Origin: Shimia sp040370365
Lineage (GTDB): Bacteria; Pseudomonadota; Alphaproteobacteria; Rhodobacterales; Rhodobacteraceae
Direction of reading: 5' to 3'
Assembly: GCF_040370365.1 (NCBI RefSeq)
Contig: NZ_BAABWQ010000002.1
Span: forward strand, 124,001-188,000
Length of the DNA: 64,000 bases
Shown here: in pieces, positions 31,314-39,785 of the stretch
Position numbering within the stretch: the stretch's first letter is position 1
Layout of the letters: each line of letters starts with the position of its first letter
Program-made: the position numbers and the translations under genes
The notes under the pieces: generated by a model
Database searches by the model: none
What the model saw: only the letters and a program-made list of their open reading frames with translations
Told to the model about the DNA's origin: nothing

Positions 31314-33878
31314 TTACGATGTTTTATCCTGGATCGCCAACTGTGCTGCTGCCAAGCGGGCCACCGGGACTCGGAAGGGTGAACAGGAGACGTAGTCCAT
31401 ACCAATCTCCCGGCAGAAGGCGATTGATTCGGGACTACCCCCATGTTCTCCACACACTGAAAGGGTCAAATTCGGTTGCGCACGCCGACCGCGTTCCGCC
31501 CCAAGACGCAACAATTCACCAACCCCTTCCTGATCCAATGTGTGAAACGGATCTTCCGGAAACACACCTTGTTGCACGTAAGCGCTCATAAACCGGCCTG
31601 CGTCGTCGCGCGACAAGCCATAAGTCATCTGCGTGAGGTCGTTGGTTCCAAAACTAAAGAACTCACAATGAGGCGCTATGTCTTCGGCGCGTAAGGCGGC
31701 CCTTGGCGTTTCGACCATCACACCAAGGCGATAGTCAAAGTCCCGCCCCCGTTCAGTGCGCACTGCAGCAGCGACCGCATCAATTCGGGTTTTGACGAGT
31801 TCAACTTCTCGTTTTGCCGATACCAAAGGAATCATAATTTCAGGCACCACTGGATCACCGCCAGCACTCGCATCCAACATCGCCTCAAAAATTGCCCGCG
31901 CCTGCATGTCGAGAATTTCAGGAACTGTAATCTGCAGTCGAACGCCCCGCATCCCTAACATTGGATTGTATTCACCCAATGCCTCCACACGGCGTGTGAC
32001 GTCGGACAGGGGCAGATTCAAAGCTTCCGCCAAATCGCGCAATCCAGCCCGATCCGTGGGTAAGAATTCATGTAGCGGAGGGTCAAAGAGCCGAATACAC
32101 ACGGGCCTTCCCTGCATGATCTCGAACAACTCGACAAACATTTCCCGCTGCATCGGCAAAAGAGCTTGCAGTGCCATGCTGCGATCGTCGGATGCATTTG
32201 CAAAAATGACCTCGCGCATCGCGATCAACTGATCGGCCTCAAAAAACATGTGCTCGGTGCGGCACAGCCCGATACCTTCCGCTTGAAAAACCAATGCAGT
32301 CCTGGCGTCTGCGGATGTATCTGCATTGGCACGCACACCAATATCTCGGCTCATATCAGCCCAGGTCATCAGGGTTTGAAAGGAATCATCAAGCGCGGCT
32401 TCCATCATTTTTGGCTCACCAGCCAGAATCTGCCCGTTGGTGCCATCGACCGTGATCACGTCACCCTCGCGAAACACGCGCCCATCAGGCGAAGTGATAC
32501 GGCGTGTGCTGGTTTGAAACCGCATCGAGGTCGCGCCAACCACACAGGGCAGACCTAAACCCCGACCAATGACCGCCGCATGGCTGGTCATCCCGCCCCG
32601 TTCAGTCAAGGCCGCGCTGGCAGCGTGCATCCCACGAATGTCTTCTGGGTTGGTTTCACGCCTCACAAGAACACACGCCTCACCGCGTGCCGCACTCGCT
32701 TGTGCTTCAGCGGCTGTAAAAACGATCTTACCAGTGGCCGCACCTGGGCTGGCCCCGATACCACTGCCAATGACATCCCGTTTCGCTGTTCTATCCACTT
32801 GTCGGTGCAGAAGTTCATTTAGCGCACGTGGCTCTACGCGCATCACCGCCTCTTCGCGAGAGATGATTTTGCTCTCTGCCAAAGACACCGCAATGCGCAC
32901 CGCCGCACGCGCGCTACGCTGCACGCGCACTCCATCAAGAATACGAATTTCACCATTTTCCAGCGTGAACTCGCACTGCATCTCTTCGCGCAAACGCTCT
33001 CGCATCAACGCAGCATACTTGGTCAACTGTAGAAAGGCCTGGGGCGCTTTCTCTTCCAACGAGGGCCCGCGCACATCTTTCTGCAGAAAGAGTGCGCTTC
33101 CTTCAGATTTCAGCGCGTCACGCCCCTGGCTTTGACTCATGTAGCGTCCAGTAATCTGCGCCACACCGGTCACACTGTTGACAAGTTGTAATACGCCACT
33201 TCCGCTTTCACCGCGCCCGACGCCGAGGGCCATGGCTTGAATGACCAGCCCCAATCCCGCATCCGCCGGCGCGCCTTTCGCTTGCCGCAACAAACGGGCC
33301 GTAGTGCCTTCCCACGCGCGCGCCATCGAGCGCAAAACACCGATCAACTGTTCGCTGCGCGATTGCGGAAATGGCTCTTCTGCCTCACTTTCGTATGCTT
33401 CAAGAAAGCACGAAACTGCGTTGACGTCAGCGCTGTCAAGGTCATCAAAAATATCTGGGTCCAGACGCGCGACATGCGTGGAGTATGATTGAATAAACTT
33501 CAAATACAGTTTGCGCGCTGCCTCACCACCAACACTGTCGCTCAAACGTGTAAATTGCGCATCGTTCATACCGATGTTCAAAATAGCACCCGGCCCGCCC
33601 CAATCAGGATCTTCCGAGCTTGGCCGCACACACAAAATCTGATCAGAATCAAAAGCCGCAAGAACTTGATCCATCCCGAGCCACTCTCCTGCCGCGAGGC
33701 CGTGCACTGCCTCAAACGACAACGCAACTGTCGTCGGCACAGGCAATCCTAAGCGCACCAGCCTCTGTAGGCATTTGGCTCGACCACCATGACTTGATGC
33801 GCTCACCGGCGCATCGGGTGTGATCAGAGTGATATGAGCGGCATTTTGCTGCACTGCGGCACCTATTAGTTGCGCCAT
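31314..33878 (-). CDS. ppdK: Pyruvate, phosphate dikinase-like protein
   Basis: An 854-residue protein (864 with TTG 33908, which lacks a better ribosome site) with the three parts of PPDK: N-terminal ATP-grasp (about 30-360), phospho-histidine domain with catalytic His about 433 in GGMTSHAAVIGRGLGLP, and PEP/pyruvate-binding barrel (about 510-850) with TEHMFFE, RLFDPPLHEFLPT, MRGVRLQ and the active Cys in LSVCGEHGG. It interconverts pyruvate and PEP using ATP and phosphate. The N-terminal GGKGANL motif reads GGRAKCLQRL and the nucleotide-loop region VRPSSEDPDWGGPG is diverged, so ATP handling could differ. It follows glyS on the same strand, a conserved neighbour in this group. Confidence 0.85.
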   Translation of the reverse strand: MAQLIGAAVQQNAAHITLITPDAPVSASSHGGRAKCLQRLVRLGLPVPTTVALSFEAVHGLAAGEWLGMDQVLAAFDSDQILCVRPSSEDPDWGGPGAILNIGMNDAQFTRLSDSVGGEAARKLYLKFIQSYSTHVARLDPDIFDDLDSADVNAVSCFLEAYESEAEEPFPQSRSEQLIGVLRSMARAWEGTTARLLRQAKGAPADAGLGLVIQAMALGVGRGESGSGVLQLVNSVTGVAQITGRYMSQSQGRDALKSEGSALFLQKDVRGPSLEEKAPQAFLQLTKYAALMRERLREEMQCEFTLENGEIRILDGVRVQRSARAAVRIAVSLAESKIISREEAVMRVEPRALNELLHRQVDRTAKRDVIGSGIGASPGAATGKIVFTAAEAQASAARGEACVLVRRETNPEDIRGMHAASAALTERGGMTSHAAVIGRGLGLPCVVGATSMRFQTSTRRITSPDGRVFREGDVITVDGTNGQILAGEPKMMEAALDDSFQTLMTWADMSRDIGVRANADTSADARTALVFQAEGIGLCRTEHMFFEADQLIAMREVIFANASDDRSMALQALLPMQREMFVELFEIMQGRPVCIRLFDPPLHEFLPTDRAGLRDLAEALNLPLSDVTRRVEALGEYNPMLGMRGVRLQITVPEILDMQARAIFEAMLDASAGGDPVVPEIMIPLVSAKREVELVKTRIDAVAAAVRTERGRDFDYRLGVMVETPRAALRAEDIAPHCEFFSFGTNDLTQMTYGLSRDDAGRFMSAYVQQGVFPEDPFHTLDQEGVGELLRLGAERGRRAQPNLTLSVCGEHGGSPESIAFCREIGMDYVSCSPFRVPVARLAAAQLAIQDKTS

Positions 33879-33939
33879 GCAGCATAGACCCCAAGCGCGG
33901 TGAAGCAAGTCTTTGCTGCCCGCCGCGGCGTTTTGCGCC

Positions 33940-36201
33940 TTACCCTTCGACGCGGGTCAAATCTGCAACTTGTGCGCAAATAACGCGAATGCGCGACAGA
34001 AGATTTAAGCGATTACGACGGACCACATCGTTGTCGCTGTTCACCTGTACCGCTTCAAAAAAAGCATCGATAGGCGCACGCAGCGAAGCCATGGTCGCCA
34101 TAGCCGACGCGAAATCCTCAGCCTCGATAGTCGAAGAGATCACTCCCTCCGCCTGATCCAGAGCAGCAAACAGCGCTTTTTCGCTATCATGCTCGGCAAA
34201 TTTCAAATCCGCACCATAGGAGTACTCCACACCGTCTTTTTCTTCAGCTTGGCTCAGAATATTGTTGGCACGTTTATAACCCTGCAGCAGGTTTTCCCCA
34301 TCTTCTGTGGCCATAAAATCCTGCAACGCACGTGCACGCGCTGCCAAAAGCGCAAGATCGTCATTGCTGCCCATCGCGATACAGGCGTCGATCACATCGT
34401 GACGAATGCCCTGATCGCGCAGATATACCTTCAAACGATCATGGAAAAACAACAAGAGATTTGCAGATGTCTCATCCATAAACACTTCAACTTCTGAAAG
34501 GACAGAGCCTTGCGAAGTATCGGGCGTAAAAGGATTTGTGTTACTTGCGGATACTCTTTCAATTGCCGTCTTAAATGCGGCACCAAACACGCCATACGCA
34601 GCAATCTCCGAGAGTGTCTCTTCGAGCGTAAACAAGTCTTGTTCACCAGCTGTTTCGCGCATTTGATCAAGTTTGAAACGGAGCAGCTGGTGATCGAAAA
34701 ATACCTGCAAGCGAATCCGTATACCATTCTCCAGCACCAGCCGGATCACACCCAACGCAGCCCTGCGGAGCGCAAACGGGTCCTTTGACCCGGTTGGCTT
34801 CTCATCTATCGCCCAAAAACCGGTTAGCGTATCTAGTTTGTCGGCCAATGCCACCGCGACGGACACGGCTGCTGTTGGCACATCATCTGACGGCCCCAAC
34901 GGCGAATAGTGTTCTTCAGCCGCTGCAGCCACTTCCGCGCCATGCCCAGCAATTTCACCATAGTAGCGCCCCATCAGACCCTGTAGTTCAGGGAACTCAT
35001 AGACCATTTCGGAGCTTAAATCTGCCTTCGCCCAACGTGCTGCAGTCTCTGCCGCCTCAGCATCGGCTCCCGTCACCGGTGCCAACTCGCGCGCAAGCGC
35101 CGCGACACGGCCAATCCGATCCCCTTGGCTACCCAGTTTGTTGTGGAACGTCACATTGTTGAGGCTCTCAAGCCAGGCGTCGGCGCCGCCTTTGGCCACA
35201 CGTGTATCTTTCTCCCAGAAGAACTTCGCGTCACTCAAACGCGCAAACAGCACTTTTTGGTTCCCCGCAAGAATTGTCGCGCCATTGTCCTTGGTCTCGC
35301 GATTGGCCACTGTAACAAATTTCTCGATCCGACCCGTCTTTGGGTTCCGTACCGAGAAAAACTTCTGGTGCTCTTTCATCGAGGTCTGCAGCACCTCAGG
35401 TGGAAGCCCCAGAAAATCCTCAGCAATGTTACCCATCAAAACAACAGGCCACTCAACCAAACCCGCCACTTCGGACAACAGTCCTTTGTCTTCGACAATC
35501 TCAAGACCTTGGGCAAAAGTCATATTTGTAGCATCATTCCAGATCGCTTCCGCCCGATCTTCCGCGTTCAGGATCACATGGTTCCGCTTCAGATTGATTT
35601 CATAGTCTTCAAACCCATTCACACTGAAACGGCCAGAGCCCATAAATCGGTGACCTTCCGTGACGTCGCCAGATTTAATGCCATCGACGTCCAGTTCGAC
35701 CACACTGTGGCCATCCTCAGCGGTCAGGATGCACAAGATAGAATGCAACGGACGCACCCAGCGCAACGACCCCGCGCCCCATCGCATGGACTTAGGCCAA
35801 GGAAAATTACGAATGGTGTCTTCCAAAACCTGCCCTACAATTTCCGTTGCCGGACGACCAGGCTTGGTGATCAATGCAAAATAGATCGCGCCTTTAGGTG
35901 TCTCGCGCTCTTCCAAATCTTCGCGTTTCACCCCTGCGCCACGCAAAAAACCTTCGATCGCCTTCTCAGGCGCACCGACTTTCGGCCCTTTGCGTTCTTC
36001 TTGAACGGTTGGGCTTTCGGACAACAGACCTTCCAGAGCCAAAGTTAAGCGGCGGGGCGTGGAAAATGAACGTGCGTGGGCATAGGTCAACCCAGCGTCA
36101 ACCAAACCATCCGTAACCTTTTTCTTCAGGTCTTCGGCAGCCCGCGCCTGCATCCGGGCGGGAATTTCTTCAGAAAAAAGTTCGATCAACAGATCAGGCA
36201 T
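33940..36201 (-). CDS. glyS: Glycine--tRNA ligase beta subunit
   Basis: A 753-residue beta subunit of the bacterial alpha2beta2 glycyl-tRNA synthetase; binds tRNA and completes the enzyme with GlyQ. Starts MPDLLIELFSEEIPARMQ (family hallmark), contains FSTPRRLTLALEGL, TRKGPKVGAPE-type segment (EERKGPKVGAPEKA), the HD-like region EFPELQGLMGRYYGEIAGH and a C-terminal DALR anticodon-binding domain. It is longer than the about 690 residues of E. coli, as usual in Rhodobacterales. Between gltS (9 bp upstream) and ppdK. Confidence 0.95.
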   Translation of the reverse strand: MPDLLIELFSEEIPARMQARAAEDLKKKVTDGLVDAGLTYAHARSFSTPRRLTLALEGLLSESPTVQEERKGPKVGAPEKAIEGFLRGAGVKREDLEERETPKGAIYFALITKPGRPATEIVGQVLEDTIRNFPWPKSMRWGAGSLRWVRPLHSILCILTAEDGHSVVELDVDGIKSGDVTEGHRFMGSGRFSVNGFEDYEINLKRNHVILNAEDRAEAIWNDATNMTFAQGLEIVEDKGLLSEVAGLVEWPVVLMGNIAEDFLGLPPEVLQTSMKEHQKFFSVRNPKTGRIEKFVTVANRETKDNGATILAGNQKVLFARLSDAKFFWEKDTRVAKGGADAWLESLNNVTFHNKLGSQGDRIGRVAALARELAPVTGADAEAAETAARWAKADLSSEMVYEFPELQGLMGRYYGEIAGHGAEVAAAAEEHYSPLGPSDDVPTAAVSVAVALADKLDTLTGFWAIDEKPTGSKDPFALRRAALGVIRLVLENGIRIRLQVFFDHQLLRFKLDQMRETAGEQDLFTLEETLSEIAAYGVFGAAFKTAIERVSASNTNPFTPDTSQGSVLSEVEVFMDETSANLLLFFHDRLKVYLRDQGIRHDVIDACIAMGSNDDLALLAARARALQDFMATEDGENLLQGYKRANNILSQAEEKDGVEYSYGADLKFAEHDSEKALFAALDQAEGVISSTIEAEDFASAMATMASLRAPIDAFFEAVQVNSDNDVVRRNRLNLLSRIRVICAQVADLTRVEG

Positions 36202-36210
36202 GACAGATCC

Positions 36211-37422
36211 TTAGAAGTTCACGATGGTTTGGATAACAATCGCGTTGGCGATATCGACAAAAAACGCCGAAACCAAGGGTAAAACGACAAAAGCGATGGG
36301 GGCTGGGCCATATCGTTTGGTCACAGCGGTCATGTTGGCAATAGCCGTAGGGGTTGCCCCCAGCGAAAACCCGGCAAACCCTGATGCCAGCACAGCCGCG
36401 TTGTAGTTCCTGCCCAGCATGTAAAATAGAACCCAAACGACCAAAGCTACGGCGGTCACAGTTTGCACACCAACGGTGACCAAAATTGCGGGACCTGCGC
36501 TGCTGAGCGTTGAGATGTCGAGTGTCATAAGAGAAATCGCCAGAAATATCCCCAACGCAAATTCAGAGATCACCGCCAGTGTGGGGGTCCGCGCCACAGG
36601 AGGCGCCTTAGGCAGGAAAACCGGGCGCAAATTGCTGGATACGATTGCAACGATCAGGCACGGCACAAAAAGCGGCAGCATTAGTCCTAGCTCTTCTAAA
36701 ATCCCGTGCAGGATGTAACCGCCAATGATCGCGATGTGCAACGACAACATCACCCTCATAAGTGTGACGTGACTGATCTCCGTGACCTCATGTTCTTCTT
36801 CAAAGGGCACACCGACAACATCACCCTCCTCCGTCGACGTAGCTTTCAGGTCATTCTTTGCGATCAAGTATTTGGCAATTGGCCCTCCAACTAGCGACGC
36901 AGCGATCAACCCCAGCGTGGCCATGGCTACGCCAAGCTCCGGCGCTCCTGCTAGCCCAGTCATCGCAGCCACGTTTGGTGCCCATGCAATTGCCGTTCCA
37001 TGGCCACCAATCAGCGAAGCTGAGCCGAGCAAAACCCCTGTCTTGGTCGGGAACCCAAAAACCACTGCTCCCGCCATACCAACGATATTTTGTACGATGA
37101 TTGTCGCAAGCGTCAGAACAAGCAGAAGAGCAAGAATGCGCCCACCTGAAAAAAGGTCAGCAAGACGTGCATTGAGACCGATGCCAGCAAAGAATAGCAC
37201 AAGAAAGTAGTCCCGTACCGCTGTTTCAAAACTCAGGCTCGTACCCGAAACAAATGTGTAGAGTGCAAACAGCGCAGCAGCAATCAGCCCGCCGGTGACA
37301 GGTTCCGGAATGTTGAATTCCCTCAAGAACCGAACTTTGCGGGTCATCTTTGCGCCCAACAAAAAGACCGCAAATCCTAGTGTTGCCGTCAACATATTTG
37401 GAACAACAAAAACCTCGGACAT
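36211..37422 (-). CDS. gltS: Sodium/glutamate symporter
   Basis: A 403-residue inner-membrane protein with about ten to twelve helices, family GltS (ESS). Key segments: FNIPEPVTGGLIAAALF near 35-50, VLLGSASLIGGHGTAIAWAP (about 130-149) and the repeated counterpart near the C-terminus, SGFAGFSLGATPTAIANMTAV (about 343-363). It takes up glutamate with sodium. Gaps of 9 bp to glyS and 6 bp to the DUF6446 gene place it inside the operon, where related genomes (from memory) usually have DUF6446 directly next to glyS. Confidence 0.93.
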   Translation of the reverse strand: MSEVFVVPNMLTATLGFAVFLLGAKMTRKVRFLREFNIPEPVTGGLIAAALFALYTFVSGTSLSFETAVRDYFLVLFFAGIGLNARLADLFSGGRILALLLVLTLATIIVQNIVGMAGAVVFGFPTKTGVLLGSASLIGGHGTAIAWAPNVAAMTGLAGAPELGVAMATLGLIAASLVGGPIAKYLIAKNDLKATSTEEGDVVGVPFEEEHEVTEISHVTLMRVMLSLHIAIIGGYILHGILEELGLMLPLFVPCLIVAIVSSNLRPVFLPKAPPVARTPTLAVISEFALGIFLAISLMTLDISTLSSAGPAILVTVGVQTVTAVALVVWVLFYMLGRNYNAAVLASGFAGFSLGATPTAIANMTAVTKRYGPAPIAFVVLPLVSAFFVDIANAIVIQTIVNF

Positions 37423-37428
37423 CTCAGA

Positions 37429-37956
37429 TTACTCCGTGGGTCGCGATGGACATTCAGCGGGCAAAGGCTTGCCATCAAAGGCGATCTCGCCACAGTCATT
37501 GATTTCGTTCCACGCAAAACCACGCCCGTCCGGTAGAATGACCACGATGCGATCGATGCCGTAGAGCACATCTTTCTGCCCAAGAAACGCCAGCGCCTGC
37601 TGTGTTTGCAGCGCCGCACCAATCTCTTTTGCATCGAAACAGTCAAACCAGTCTGGTGCGTTGCGCGGTTCCGCCGTCTCCAATAACAAGTAGGTTTCGG
37701 TCAGCAATGCCGTACTCATCGAGGTGGTGAAACAGGCGCGATATCGAATGGGTGAGCTTTCGCTATCGATCGCCTCAAAGTTCTCATACAAAATCGGCTC
37801 CGGTGTTTCACTTACCAATAGAGTTAGCTGCACATCGTCGTTTTTGCCGGACGCCGGCACTGCGTCGTAGTACCCGTAAACCTGCAACCAATACATCGCG
37901 ACACCGCCTACCAATGCTGTTAGCATGATCGCGCCTCCTAGTAGTTTTCCCGTCAT
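37429..37956 (-). CDS. DUF6446 family protein
   Basis: A 175-residue protein with one N-terminal helix (about 6-24, GGAIMLTALVGGVAMYWLQVY), then a compact domain with paired cysteines (YRACFTT, WFDCF, NDCGEIAF, PAECPS) that is probably in the periplasm. It corresponds to the uncharacterised family DUF6446 found with glycyl-tRNA synthetase genes in Rhodobacterales. Function unknown; linkage to glyQ/glyS may only reflect shared transcription. Confidence 0.75.
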   Translation of the reverse strand: MTGKLLGGAIMLTALVGGVAMYWLQVYGYYDAVPASGKNDDVQLTLLVSETPEPILYENFEAIDSESSPIRYRACFTTSMSTALLTETYLLLETAEPRNAPDWFDCFDAKEIGAALQTQQALAFLGQKDVLYGIDRIVVILPDGRGFAWNEINDCGEIAFDGKPLPAECPSRPTE

Positions 37957-38060
37957 ACGAACGCCCTATCATATTCTTGCGCACCACTGATGTGATGGCT
38001 AAACAACATCCAAAAAATGGATTTACGAACTTTTTTTCTGAATTTCAAAATGGACACACC

Positions 38061-38693
38061 ATGACAGACAATTTTGCGATCACCATGTTTGGCGCGCTTT
38101 TTGCCGTGATGAATCCCTTCGTGAACCTTCCGATTTTTCTTGGCCTGACCGAAGATCTTAGTCGTGCTCAGCAACGCAAAACAGCCTTGCAGATAACGAT
38201 CTACACCATGGTAACCTGTGCCATTGTGGCCGTGGCCGGTAGCGCAATCCTGAACTTTTTTGGCATTACCGTGGATGCTTTTCGTGTGGCAGGCGGCCTG
38301 GTGCTGGCGCAAATCGGCTTTCACATGCTCAATGGCAAGACCAGCAGCTCGCATCACGGCACTGAATCGGAACAAGATCACCTTTCCAGCGCCGAAAGCA
38401 TATCGTTTTACCCTATGACTTTCCCGATGCTGGTGGGGCCAGGAACCATGACCACTCTCATCCTCTACGCCCATCAGGCAACCGATGTCACAACTCGACT
38501 TACTTATTCCGCCTGTGTGGCTGCGGTGATCATGTCGCTCGCCGTAACTTTCTTTTTCGCTGGTGATATTGGACGTTACCTGTCCGCAACCGCACGCACC
38601 ATAATGTCTCGTTTGATGGGCATGATCCTGATTGCCATTTCTATCGGCATGATCTCGGAAGGCGCAAAAGCCCTGTTGCCCGGCCTCGCCTAG
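38061..38693 (+). CDS. MarC family (UPF0056) membrane protein
   Basis: A 210-residue protein with six predicted helices, MarC/UPF0056 family. FGALFAVMNPFVNLPIFLGLT (about 10-30) and FYPMTFPMLVGPGTMTTLI (about 115-133) are the two family motifs with the conserved Asn-Pro and Gly-Pro-Gly. ATG 38061 is used; the frame is open 28 codons further, but the family start is here. The role of MarC is not established (an early link to multiple antibiotic resistance was withdrawn). It lies on the plus strand between glyQ and the DUF6446 gene, which are both on the minus strand. Confidence 0.85.
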   Translation: MTDNFAITMFGALFAVMNPFVNLPIFLGLTEDLSRAQQRKTALQITIYTMVTCAIVAVAGSAILNFFGITVDAFRVAGGLVLAQIGFHMLNGKTSSSHHGTESEQDHLSSAESISFYPMTFPMLVGPGTMTTLILYAHQATDVTTRLTYSACVAAVIMSLAVTFFFAGDIGRYLSATARTIMSRLMGMILIAISIGMISEGAKALLPGLA

Positions 38694-38701
38694 CGATGTG
38701 T

Positions 38702-39631
38702 TCAAGCGGCAAAGCCCCCGGCATCCGTTTGGACAAAAGCATCCGCACATTGCTTGGCAAGCGCCCTAACGCGACCAATATAAGCCTGACGCTCCGTCAC
38801 AGAAATCACACCACGTGCATCAAGTAAGTTGAACAGATGTGAGGCTTTGATGCACTGATCGTAAGCTGGGTGCACCATAATGATTCGCTTACCTGTTTTC
38901 GGGTCAACATGCTCTTGAGCGAGAATACCCGCACATTCAGCCTCAGCCTCTTCGAATTGTTTTAGCAACACATCTGTATTGGCGACGTCAAAATTCCAGC
39001 GACTGTATTCCTGCTCGGTCTGCTTGAACACGTCGCCGTAAGTCAGAGAGATTTCGGTCTGTGGATCATTGAATGGCATATCCATCACGTGATCGACACC
39101 AAGCACATACATAGCCAACCGCTCCAGACCATATGTCAGTTCACCAGACACCGGGTGACAATCATGTCCACCGACCTGCTGGAAATATGTAAACTGGCTA
39201 ACCTCCATGCCATCACACCAAACTTCCCAACCAAGACCCCATGCACCCAGAGTTGGGCTTTCCCAATCATCCTCAACAAAGCGGATGTCATGCATCTCCA
39301 TATCGATGCCTATGGCCTGCAGTGAGCCAAGATAGAGGTCTTGCAGGTTGGGAGGGCTGGGTTTGATCACAACTTGGTACTGATAGTAGTGCTGTAACCT
39401 ATTCGGATTCTCGCCATAGCGCCCGTCGGTTGGACGACGCGACGGCTGCACATAGGCTGCAGCCCAAGATTTGGACCCCAACGAGCGCAAAGTGGTGGCC
39501 GGATGGAAAGTCCCCGCGCCCACCTCCATGTCATAAGGTTGCATGATCGCACAGCCTTTTTCGGCCCAATAATTTTGAAGGCGAAGAATGATCTCTTGGA
39601 AGCTGCGCGGTTTGCGGTCGCTATATGCCAT
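38702..39631 (-). CDS. glyQ: Glycine--tRNA ligase alpha subunit
   Basis: A 309-residue catalytic alpha subunit of bacterial glycyl-tRNA synthetase. Begins near SFQEIILRLQNYWAEKGCAI, has class II motif PYDMEVGAGTFHPATTLR, QPSRRPTDGRYGENPNRLQHYYQ and GWEVWCDGMEVSQFTYFQQVGG. Length is normal. The beta subunit gene lies 2.5 kb further on the same strand, separated by marC (opposite strand), DUF6446 and gltS, so the two subunits are not in a simple operon here. Confidence 0.97.
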   Translation of the reverse strand: MAYSDRKPRSFQEIILRLQNYWAEKGCAIMQPYDMEVGAGTFHPATTLRSLGSKSWAAAYVQPSRRPTDGRYGENPNRLQHYYQYQVVIKPSPPNLQDLYLGSLQAIGIDMEMHDIRFVEDDWESPTLGAWGLGWEVWCDGMEVSQFTYFQQVGGHDCHPVSGELTYGLERLAMYVLGVDHVMDMPFNDPQTEISLTYGDVFKQTEQEYSRWNFDVANTDVLLKQFEEAEAECAGILAQEHVDPKTGKRIIMVHPAYDQCIKASHLFNLLDARGVISVTERQAYIGRVRALAKQCADAFVQTDAGGFAA

Positions 39632-39785
39632 GGTAAATACCCTTTGGAAACGCGGGTATTGCTTATGCGCAACCCGTCACGGGGTCAATTGCACGTGTAC
39701 GCAAAATTAGGGTGCAACATATCGCCAACCTGCTAAATAGGGCAAACAATTAACAACGTCACGAGTTTCAGGGACCACTACCAAC

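Noticed and set aside
35125..36048. 307-codon plus-strand frame opposite glyS
   Set aside because: Antisense to glyS, which is fully supported; no start signal or motif of its own.
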